Origin: Planctomycetota bacterium
GTDB taxonomy: Bacteria; Planctomycetota; Planctomycetia; Gemmatales; Gemmataceae
Assembly: GCA_021809185.1 (NCBI GenBank)
Contig: JAKBAI010000017.1
Location: forward strand, 1-40,400
DNA: 40,400 nt
Direction: 5' to 3'
The position numbers and the translations under genes are program-made. Under the pieces are notes generated by a model. It ran no database searches. It saw nothing but the letters and a program-made list of their open reading frames with translations, and was not told the origin of the DNA. Below are positions 27,894 through 35,637 of the stretch, in pieces; positions within the stretch are counted from its first letter, which is position 1; each line of letters opens with the position of its first letter.

Positions 27894-27926
27894 AAAAGTC
27901 AAAACTCCTTTGAATTTTGACTTTTT
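27894..27926 (+). terminator. ftsH intrinsic terminator
   Basis: A perfect 11-bp inverted repeat (AAAAGTCAAAA with TTTTGACTTTT), loop 10 nt, ends in a T-run. It starts 105 nt after the ftsH stop. Confidence 0.82.
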
Positions 27927-28010
27927 ATGCTTCTGTTTTTAATCTCTTTTGAATGATTTTTATCTACGGTCTTTAGCTGAGATTTTTTCCGATTCCCTTT
28001 TTTAGTCGGC

Positions 28011-28060
28011 AATCCGTTAGAAAGATTTGCAATCATTAATCCGTTAAAAGTTTTGCAATC
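28011..28060. repeat. imperfect direct repeat, about 24 bp twice
   Basis: AATCCGTTA...TTTGCAATC occurs twice (28011-28034 and 28038-28060), differing by a few bases and a one-base gap, just downstream of the minus-strand amidase gene. Confidence 0.6.
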
Positions 28061-28083
28061 CTTTAGATTGAATCGATTCGAGT

Positions 28084-29010
28084 TTATTGTTTATCTTCAA
28101 AACTAGAAAGAATTCCTTGATAAGCATCGGTCCGGCGGTCGCGAAAGAATGGCCAGTTTCTCCGGGTCGAAATGATTTTATTACGTGAACAGCTGGATAA
28201 CAGATCGGTCTCATCTTCATGGTTTGCTTTTTGCAAAATAACTCCCGAAGGGTCGCAAATAAACGATCCTCCCCAGAATTGAAGTTCCCCTTCGCGAGAT
28301 GTTTCTAGTCCGACGCGATTGATACTGGAAACATAAAGCCCATTCGCAATTGCATGAGAGCGCTGAATGGTTTCCCAAGCGCTATACTGTGCAGACCCAA
28401 ATTCTAATTTTTCTTTGGGGTGCCAGCCGATAGCAGTCGGGTATATTAAAATTTCTGCTCCCTGAAGTGCCGTTAATCGTGCCGCTTCAGGAAACCATTG
28501 ATCCCAGCATACAAGGATGCCCAATTTCGCATAGCGAGTGGTGATCACTCGAAAGCCAAGATCGCCAGGTCTAAAGTAATATTTTTCATAAAATAATGGA
28601 TCGTGAGGAATGTGCATTTTTCGATAAATACCTGCAAGAGTACCATCTGCATCTATAACCGCTGCGGTGTTATAATAAATCGCATGGTCGCAATGCTCAA
28701 ACAGAGATGCGACTATTACGACTTTTTCTGTTTTTGCAATTTTACTAAGAATATCTGTTGTCGGGCCAGGGATCGATTCGGCTAAATCAAAATTTTTGAT
28801 GTCATGAGTTTGACAAAAATAAGGGGTTAAAAAAAGTTCTGGTAAACAGATGATCTGCGCACCCTGTTTTGCCAAATGTAAAATTTTTTCGATCGCATTT
28901 TGCCGATTCGTAATAATATCCTTGTTGCAGTTCATCTGCACCAAGCCGATGGTAAATTCGTTATCCCTGAACAAAGCTTCGCTCCTTTTCGGATAAATAT
29001 TTTTATCCAT
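28084..29010 (-). CDS. aguB: N-carbamoylputrescine amidase-like carbon-nitrogen hydrolase
   Basis: Nitrilase-superfamily enzyme that would release CO2 and ammonia from N-carbamoylputrescine to give putrescine. The catalytic triad is visible: Glu58 (LPELF), Lys131 (YRKMHIP) and Cys168 (VCWDQWFPE). The segments YEKYYFRPGD and QGAEILIYPTAIGW are typical of the AguB branch rather than generic nitrilases. 308 residues, normal. The first 18 residues before FTIGLVQMN are extra, and no clear SD precedes the ATG. The usual partner agmatine deiminase (aguA) is not in the window, so the substrate is inferred from sequence resemblance only. Confidence 0.85.
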   Translation of the reverse strand: MDKNIYPKRSEALFRDNEFTIGLVQMNCNKDIITNRQNAIEKILHLAKQGAQIICLPELFLTPYFCQTHDIKNFDLAESIPGPTTDILSKIAKTEKVVIVASLFEHCDHAIYYNTAAVIDADGTLAGIYRKMHIPHDPLFYEKYYFRPGDLGFRVITTRYAKLGILVCWDQWFPEAARLTALQGAEILIYPTAIGWHPKEKLEFGSAQYSAWETIQRSHAIANGLYVSSINRVGLETSREGELQFWGGSFICDPSGVILQKANHEDETDLLSSCSRNKIISTRRNWPFFRDRRTDAYQGILSSFEDKQ

Positions 29011-29276
29011 TATGCTATCAAATGGCCCGGTAAAAGTAAGTTCGGTGAATTATTTCTCAATCAAATATTCCTTGAAATAATCTTTTTTTGTGATTTATCT
29101 TCATAAGAAGGGTCACCTAAAACCGGTATTACTCATTTTACAAATAATTGCTATTCATTTGAAAGAAAGTTGCTTGAAAGGATCTTTACTTATTCGTAAT
29201 TGGGTCAAACTTCAAAAATTGAATTATAATTATTTTATACTCAAAATCTTCGAAATGGTTTCTGCAGGAAGTAAAA

Positions 29277-30146
29277 ATGAATTCAGAGAATAATTTGAAT
29301 CAACAATTGTTTCAACAACTTCTCGGTTGGCAATTAGCTGGGGTAGATTATTTGTCGAAGCAGCCATCATCACTCACCGAAGAGTTTAAAGATTTTTTCA
29401 TTGGGAATCAAGCATTACAAGATTCTGCTCAAAATGACAATCTCACACAAAATAGAGAAGTTTCTAGATCTCTGGAAATGTTAGAAAGTTCGATCACTTT
29501 ATTTGCTGACAAGGAACCGGGGGCACCAAAAGATATATTATCGGTTGCACAGAGAGAGAAAGCATTAAAAATATTGCGAGAGGAAGTCTCTAAATGTACC
29601 AAATGTGCAGAATTGTCTTCAACTCGAACTCAAACTGTTTTTGGAGAAGGTCCGTTATCACCAAAACTCTGTTTCGTAGGTGAAGCGCCTGGGGGAGATG
29701 AAGATAGGCTAGGACTTCCTTTTGTCGGCGAAGCAGGAAAATTATTGGATAAAATCATCCTTGCCTGTGGTCTGAACCGCAAGGATGTCTATGTTTGTAA
29801 TATTCTTCGCTGCCGACCACCAGGGAATCGGCAGCCCAAAAGTAGTGAAGCTTCTAATTGTCGGATGTTTTTGGAACGCCAGATCGAGTTGGTCTCACCA
29901 GAATTCATCTGTTGTCTCGGGGCAGTTGCCAGCCAAAATCTTTTACAGACGACGAGAAGGATTGGTGAGCTGCGCGGAAATTTTTATGATTTCCGAGGTA
30001 TCCCTGTGATGTGTACTTTTCATCCCGCTTCGTTGTTACCAGGGAGATCACCGGAAAATAAAAAAATAGTTTGGGAAGATATGAAAAAATTGTTGACTCG
30101 AATGGGACTTCCAATTCCAAAGAGAGAAAGCCAGAAAGGGGGCTAA
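29277..30146 (+). CDS. family 4 uracil-DNA glycosylase (Fe-S type)
   Basis: Removes uracil from DNA at the start of base-excision repair. The family 4 motif GEAPGGDED (135-143) and the later HPASLL (His249) are present. Four cysteines fit the 4Fe-4S cluster: C107 and C110 (CTKC), C179 (LRCRPPGNR) and C195. The first 90 or so residues are a poorly conserved, acidic extension typical of many planctomycete members. AGGAAG lies about 8 nt before the ATG. Divergent from the amidase gene across a 266-bp spacer, and convergent with the kinase gene. Confidence 0.93.
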   Translation: MNSENNLNQQLFQQLLGWQLAGVDYLSKQPSSLTEEFKDFFIGNQALQDSAQNDNLTQNREVSRSLEMLESSITLFADKEPGAPKDILSVAQREKALKILREEVSKCTKCAELSSTRTQTVFGEGPLSPKLCFVGEAPGGDEDRLGLPFVGEAGKLLDKIILACGLNRKDVYVCNILRCRPPGNRQPKSSEASNCRMFLERQIELVSPEFICCLGAVASQNLLQTTRRIGELRGNFYDFRGIPVMCTFHPASLLPGRSPENKKIVWEDMKKLLTRMGLPIPKRESQKGG

Positions 30147-30160
30147 TAGCAAACTCTTAG

Positions 30161-30186
30161 ATTGTTTTATTGCAGGGGAAAACAAT
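30161..30186. terminator. hairpin between convergent UDG and kinase genes
   Basis: A perfect 8-bp stem ATTGTTTT/AAAACAAT with a 10-nt loop lies between the two stop codons. Neither side has a T-run, so its role as a two-way terminator is tentative. Confidence 0.35.
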
Positions 30187-30225
30187 TCAGAGGAAAAACG
30201 TGGGTAAAATTTGATAAGCAGTAAG

Positions 30226-31695
30226 TTAACGATTTTTTTCTTTGGCAGAAATAGGTTTGAGAGGATTAAGAATGTCATTAATTTTTTTCATCGAAAGCGG
30301 TCGAACGAGGATGTGAATATTTTTTGTAGTGGGGAATCTACTCTTCCACTTGGCTTGATCTTCGGAGAGAATAGCAATCCCCGTGCATTTTCGTTTCGAG
30401 AATTCTGATTCGACCATAACCCGTTTAAATGCCTCGATCCCTTCTTCTCCAGTCGTACCTATATCGATCAGAATCACATCAAAAGGTTGTTGTTTGTAAC
30501 GCTGGACAGCGCGTTCGGCATCAATAGAAATCAAAACACGAAAACCATATTCTTTGAGTTTAGTTCTAAAGACATTTTGGAGCTTTTCATTAAGTTCAAT
30601 AACAAAGATAGTCCGAGGTTCAGAGGAATTAGTTTCTTCAGAAGTTCTAGAAGATTTAGGTGAGTTCTCTTCTTTGAGAACGTCAATTCCATCTAGAACC
30701 TCCTGAGGGTTTTGAAAGCGTAGGTTAGGATCAATCGCAACCATCTTCATCAAAAAGTTGTAAAGAGAGGGAGTAAAAATCGGGTCATCTTTCTCGATCT
30801 GTTTGGAAACATCGAAGCGAGCTTTCTGTTTTCGAGCACGAACATCGCGTGTGATTGAAAGTAGTGGTTTTCCGCTCAGCATTTGATAAAATACACACCC
30901 CAGAAAATAGATATCACTGCGAATATCTCCTGGTTTGCAGCTCGTTGCTTGTTCTAGTCCTGAATAGTCTACCGATTGATCGACCTGGAGTTCTCCGTCG
31001 ATAGTTCCTGCGGAAGTAGTGATTTCCGCTAAGCCAAAGTCAACAAGTTTGGAAATACCTTGAGAAGAGATTAAAATATTGGAAGGTTTGATGTCGCGGT
31101 GGGTCATTCCCCGAGAATACGCATAATTCAAGCCACTAGCAGCTTCATCAAGAATTCTTAGGGATTCTTCCGCGTTCATTTTTTTTCGAATGGCTAAGAT
31201 GTCTCGAAGATTGCCCCCTTCTACAAACTCCATAACGATGTAGTATTGCCCGGTTACTTGATCTCGATTGACGGCAAGGATGCTAACAATATTTGGGTGA
31301 CGAAGTAAAAGCCCTAGTTTACCTTCTCGTTCAAATAAATCGATCTTTTGAGAATTTTCTGACCAACGTCTTCGAAGGACTTTAATCGCGACGATTTCCC
31401 CTGTTTGAGGGTTATCACCACGAAAAACCCGACCAAATGTTCCTGCAGAAATTTTGTAGAGAAGACGAAAACCGCCCAGAAAATAGCCATCTCGATCCCC
31501 TTTTACGAGTTTACTAACTTGCCAGGGGGTAAGAACTGCTTTTCTTTCTAGGATTTTCACTAAGGCTTCGCCTGGAGCATTTTTACTTTCTAATTCAAAT
31601 TCAGCTTCGTGAATTTGTTGGGGGGTAGCTAAATTCAGTCGACTTATCATCGTGCCAAGTGTGACCGCATCTGGTAGAGACATAAGGCGCACCAT
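30226..31695 (-). CDS. Hanks-type Ser/Thr protein kinase with C-terminal pseudo-receiver
   Basis: The N-terminal 70 residues (LTPWQVSKL) are a prefix frequent in planctomycete kinases. The kinase domain (about 74-340) looks active: Gly-loop SAGTFGRV (83-90), Lys105, HRDIKPSN (199-206) and DFG (219-221). The usual APE is GLE (SGLEQA). After a Ser/Glu linker, residues 361-480 have the receiver fold: Asp411 is at the phospho-acceptor position and Ser444 at the switch position, but the acidic pair is Glu-Leu (367-368) and the conserved Lys is Arg465, so ordinary phosphorylation is doubtful. No membrane segment is seen. ATG at 31693-31695 follows GTGAG closely; an internal ATG (31683) is an alternative. 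Divergent from the FHA-STAS gene. Confidence 0.92.
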   Translation of the reverse strand: MVRLMSLPDAVTLGTMISRLNLATPQQIHEAEFELESKNAPGEALVKILERKAVLTPWQVSKLVKGDRDGYFLGGFRLLYKISAGTFGRVFRGDNPQTGEIVAIKVLRRRWSENSQKIDLFEREGKLGLLLRHPNIVSILAVNRDQVTGQYYIVMEFVEGGNLRDILAIRKKMNAEESLRILDEAASGLNYAYSRGMTHRDIKPSNILISSQGISKLVDFGLAEITTSAGTIDGELQVDQSVDYSGLEQATSCKPGDIRSDIYFLGCVFYQMLSGKPLLSITRDVRARKQKARFDVSKQIEKDDPIFTPSLYNFLMKMVAIDPNLRFQNPQEVLDGIDVLKEENSPKSSRTSEETNSSEPRTIFVIELNEKLQNVFRTKLKEYGFRVLISIDAERAVQRYKQQPFDVILIDIGTTGEEGIEAFKRVMVESEFSKRKCTGIAILSEDQAKWKSRFPTTKNIHILVRPLSMKKINDILNPLKPISAKEKNR

Positions 31696-31913
31696 CTCAC
31701 TTTAAAATTAATAATATCTACTTATTTTACCAAAAGGATCGAGAAGGATCAACCGGTGAAATAATTGAGAATAGGTAAAGGTTGGAAAAAAGTGTGAAAA
31801 AAATGACTATTCCTTAGAATTATTATAAATAGAGCTTGTAATTTAGTATGATTTGGAGATAAGATAAATTTAGATTCGAGCTAATTCATCCCCTTTAAGT
31901 GCGAGAAATCGTC

Positions 31914-32741
31914 ATGAAATTTTATTTAATAGTCGCCAAGGGAAAAAAACAAGGATTTCCAATCCCCATCGAGGTCGATTTGTTTCTAATTGGATCCTCT
32001 AAAGAATGCCAATTACGGTCTGTTCACGAAAAAATAGGAGATCAACATTGTGCTCTAGTAAAAAGAGAGCGGAAAGTATTCATTCGAGATTTAAATAGTG
32101 GAGAGGCGACACTTGTTAATGGGGACGTGATGCCACCAAGTGAAGAATGGCCCCTTCATGTTGGGGATTTGATTGAAATTGGGCCTTTGAAGTTCATGAT
32201 TCAATTTCGGGAGAAGGCATTATCGAGAAGAGATCTTGAAGAATGGGCTTTGAAATGCCTCGATTCCGATAGTTCTCGTAAAGTGGCAGGAGCGGAGCAG
32301 CTCGACCAATTGACTTCCTTTACCAAGGAAGCAGCGAATGCTTCAGAAATTGCGGAAGCTTTAATAAACAAATTAAATGCTCGAAAAGGGATCGTTAAAG
32401 GGAGATTACGAATTGCAAGAGAAGGAAATATCACCATTGTTCGAATTAATGATGTGTACATGGTCGAAGAAGCGGAGTTGAATCTATTAAAAAAGGAATT
32501 ACACGATAATTTAAATCGGCCAAATCTCCGTGTCTTACTCGATATGAAAAATGTCAAACGGATGTCTACTACGGCGGTTGAAATGCTTGGAGAATTTCAC
32601 GAATGGTTGAAATCCCAGGCTAGTCGATTGGCAATGTGTAGAATAAAAACAGATATTCAAGAGATGATTCTCAGTTTTGATCATCTTGAGGGGGTTAAAA
32701 TATTCCCTGATAAGCCAGCGGGGGTTCAATCGAGCTGGTAA
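31914..32741 (+). CDS. FHA-STAS domain protein
   Basis: Residues 1-98 have the FHA fold pattern but an altered phosphothreonine pocket: the usual G-R is Gly-Ser (27-28) and the S-R-x-H is Gly-Asp-Gln-His (42-45), while the NG of the last loop is kept (69-70). A helical linker (100-165) leads to a STAS domain (about 170-268) of the anti-sigma-factor-antagonist type, with MKNVKRMSTTAVEML placing Ser218 at the site phosphorylated in SpoIIAA-like proteins. It is probably a partner-switch or scaffold protein acting with a kinase. ATG 31914 is preferred over GTG 31899, because a GAGA lies 7 nt before it. Divergent from the kinase gene, about 200 bp away. Confidence 0.85.
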   Translation: MKFYLIVAKGKKQGFPIPIEVDLFLIGSSKECQLRSVHEKIGDQHCALVKRERKVFIRDLNSGEATLVNGDVMPPSEEWPLHVGDLIEIGPLKFMIQFREKALSRRDLEEWALKCLDSDSSRKVAGAEQLDQLTSFTKEAANASEIAEALINKLNARKGIVKGRLRIAREGNITIVRINDVYMVEEAELNLLKKELHDNLNRPNLRVLLDMKNVKRMSTTAVEMLGEFHEWLKSQASRLAMCRIKTDIQEMILSFDHLEGVKIFPDKPAGVQSSW

Positions 32742-33270
32742 TATTGAAACAGGGATTTCCCAAATTTCATTTATCTTTCTATTTTAGCTTGAAGGGACTG
32801 GACCTAAAACAGGAGATTTATCAAATGAAAGTTTTAGTATTTCGAAGAGGAATACTTCATAAATCGTTAAAATCAACTTTTTAGAGATTCGTTTTATAGA
32901 TGTCTCTAAGTGAACAACATTCTGAACTGAATCGTTTAGTGAAAATCTTTTGGAAAGAAGGTTGAGGAGAAAAGCGATTCAAAACAAATCATAAAAAACA
33001 CTTGAAATTTAAAGCATTTCACAGAAATTTTTATTGCTTCCCAGGAAAATTGTTTCTAAATCTAAAAATTGGTTTCATTTTCTTTTAAAGTTTAAATCGA
33101 TTTAGCTTGAATCTTTAGATTAAACGTTCTAAATTGAAATAAGCGTGTATGTTAGTCTTCTCCCTTATTTTACAGTCTAAATTTTTCTGTAAACTGGGTA
33201 TTAACAACATTGGGTAGATAAAGTTCATTCAAGATTTATTTATCCAGCAAATAGTTTGGGGAAACTCGTC
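32742..33270. other. spacer FHA-STAS / sensor
   Basis: About 530 bp without a gene or clear terminator. A 7-bp inverted repeat TTTACAG/CTGTAAA (33169-33193) lies 78 bp before the sensor start and could be an operator. Confidence 0.4.
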
Positions 33271-35535
33271 ATGTGGTTTTGGAGTCAACCACAATCTTTT
33301 CGAGCAAACCTTTGGCTATCACTTTCCTTTCTAACATTTGGAGGGATGCTAGCTCTGGGAATCTTTATTTGGTTCTTTTACGAAATGACGATTGAAGAAT
33401 CGAGTAAAAAGCTTCAAGTTATCACTTTAGAAAGAGTAGAATCTCGAATTCAGGAAATGCTCCATCAATGCACTCGTCAAAATCGCTTTCAGGTTGCGTT
33501 GATTCCTAACGAAGAGTTAAAAGAAGAATCGTTCTTGAAATACTTTATCATTCTAGCAAAACAGTTTGCCAATCAGATGGAGTGGTCCGATGTTGGTTTA
33601 ACACTCTCGAAAACGGGAGCTTATGCTACTCTACAACGAAAAGAGAATCGGAATCAGTTTTTTTTGCGGCTATATTTGCACGATGATAAGGATCTACCCA
33701 TCATCGAAGACCACGATTTTAAAGAGGGCAAGTTCGTCTTTCGCGAAAAGAGATCGGGCGCTAATTATGATCCGCGGCAACGTCCCTTTTATCAGGAAGT
33801 AAAAAACCAGGGACGATCGATCTGGACTAAAACCTATCTATTCTTGCGTGCGAATCAGTCGCCGGTGCCCGGAATTTCATATGCTTCCCCTATATATAAC
33901 AATCAGGGGGATCTTGTTGGAGTTTGGGATGTCGATCTTGATATACTCGGATTGACCTATTTTTTGCAAGAGGTGTCTAAGGAAGTTCCAGGAAATATTA
34001 TGATTCTGGAACGGCCACCAGGTGAAGAGGCAAGGATCATTGCTCATCCGAATGATCAATGGAATGATATGATCTATGGTGAGCAAAATGGTGATTCCAA
34101 ATCGAGTGATCCGCTTTTGGAAAAGATCCTTAGTTCCATTCCTGAGGAGGTGGCATCGACTCCTGAACCAGGGCAAGCGGGGTATCAACTGGAGCACAAT
34201 TCCAATCGGTATTTGATCACTCTTCGTCAACTAACTGGTCCAGATGTTCCTCATTGGATCATTGTGAATTATGTTTCGCGACAAGAAATCGAAAAACCGT
34301 TTCAGAAGAGAAAACGCTGGGGGATATTACTTTATTGCTTCGTCTGCCTGGGTGGTATAGTTGCATTATTGGGGGCAGGCTATCTTTTGAATAGAAATCT
34401 TAATCATTTCCAGCAATTGGTGCAAATGATCGGATCCGATCAACATCCTAAATTAGCTCCGAATCAAGGACCAGCTGAATTTCGACTAGCTGCGGCTAAG
34501 TTATTCCATTTTGTCGAGAGTTTTAAACGCCAAACAGAAGAATTATGGACTCTCAACGATCAATTGCGTTTGGAAGCTCGAAAACGGGAACAGACCGAAA
34601 CGCTTTTACGGTTTAATGAAAAAAAATTAAAGCAATTGATGGAGCACTCTGGAGCAGGCATTTTATTTGTACGTCTGGGTACTGGCTCTCAAATAACGGT
34701 TGAAGAATGCAATCCGCAAATGATGACTTGGTTAAATTTGAAATTATTTGAAATGAATGTTTCTTTCTCTCAAGTTGTTCCTGCGAAATTAATTGTTTCT
34801 TGGATTAAAGCGATTCACCAAGCTTATGACGAAGATCGAATTGTACAATTAGAATGGATCATTGCACCGGACCAAACGGAGTCAACTGTCAATTCTTTTG
34901 ATAGTCGGGATTCTGATCGTATTCAAATAGGGGTTCCATCGAATCAACCTATGGATACAAAAATATCTGATCTGTCAGAATCTCCAACCAGAATCACAAA
35001 TTCATCTGGAGTCGTTAAAGATTCCCGTGGAGATTCTAAGTTAAATAATAATTCTATAGCTAATCTGACTCAAAATCCTACGAAAAGTGTTCAAAAGCGT
35101 TTATTGTTATTCATCCCGCTTCGCTTGAATGAGGCCAAAGTAAATCGTGTTCTCATTGTCGCTCATGAGTCATCTAGTAAAATGGCAACTCCTCATCGAG
35201 ACATGTTTACTGCTTTCCCTGGTTATTTGACGATTTTAACGATGGATGGAAAATTTTTCGATGTGAATGACAAATGGCTTCATTTAATCAGTATGAATCG
35301 ATCCGCTGTTATTGGTAAAACTCCAAAAGAAATTGGAATTGATTATGATCCTAGTCAGATCGATCACATCCGATCGAAATTGCGCTCCCATGAAGTGGTT
35401 AGAGATGAACCGCTGCAAATAAGTTTGCCTGATGGGCAAATCTATAAAGGATTACTCTCCGCTTATATGATTCAGATGGATGGCAAGCTAATGATTCTCT
35501 GGTTTGTCCCTAGTTTTGAATTCGTTTCGGTTTAG
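33271..35535 (+). CDS. Cache/PAS membrane sensor without a visible output domain
   Basis: A 754-residue protein. A transmembrane helix (about 13-36) and another (about 350-372) flank an extracytoplasmic Cache-like domain with the typical YDPRQRPFYQEV and later SPIYNNQGDLVGVWDVDLD segments. A short HAMP-like stretch and coiled coil follow, then a PAS domain (about 447-531), a Ser/Asn-rich linker and a second PAS domain (about 644-750). The protein ends there: no histidine kinase, GGDEF, methyl-accepting or phosphatase module is visible, and the 100 bp after the stop contain none. ATG 33271 has GGGGA about 8 nt upstream and is preferred over an in-frame TTG at 33256. It is downstream of the FHA-STAS gene on the same strand. 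Confidence 0.85.
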   Translation: MWFWSQPQSFRANLWLSLSFLTFGGMLALGIFIWFFYEMTIEESSKKLQVITLERVESRIQEMLHQCTRQNRFQVALIPNEELKEESFLKYFIILAKQFANQMEWSDVGLTLSKTGAYATLQRKENRNQFFLRLYLHDDKDLPIIEDHDFKEGKFVFREKRSGANYDPRQRPFYQEVKNQGRSIWTKTYLFLRANQSPVPGISYASPIYNNQGDLVGVWDVDLDILGLTYFLQEVSKEVPGNIMILERPPGEEARIIAHPNDQWNDMIYGEQNGDSKSSDPLLEKILSSIPEEVASTPEPGQAGYQLEHNSNRYLITLRQLTGPDVPHWIIVNYVSRQEIEKPFQKRKRWGILLYCFVCLGGIVALLGAGYLLNRNLNHFQQLVQMIGSDQHPKLAPNQGPAEFRLAAAKLFHFVESFKRQTEELWTLNDQLRLEARKREQTETLLRFNEKKLKQLMEHSGAGILFVRLGTGSQITVEECNPQMMTWLNLKLFEMNVSFSQVVPAKLIVSWIKAIHQAYDEDRIVQLEWIIAPDQTESTVNSFDSRDSDRIQIGVPSNQPMDTKISDLSESPTRITNSSGVVKDSRGDSKLNNNSIANLTQNPTKSVQKRLLLFIPLRLNEAKVNRVLIVAHESSSKMATPHRDMFTAFPGYLTILTMDGKFFDVNDKWLHLISMNRSAVIGKTPKEIGIDYDPSQIDHIRSKLRSHEVVRDEPLQISLPDGQIYKGLLSAYMIQMDGKLMILWFVPSFEFVSV

Positions 35536-35637
35536 ATTCGGTTGATTTTCACATTCGATGTAACTAATCATATCTGATGATATCGGGGAAATCCTGATTT
35601 ATTTCTAAACTTCATTAGGAATACGAAAAAAAAACTT

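Noticed and set aside
29090-29293. 67-codon frame upstream of the uracil-DNA glycosylase gene
   Set aside because: It overlaps the glycosylase start region in another frame and has no family-like content.
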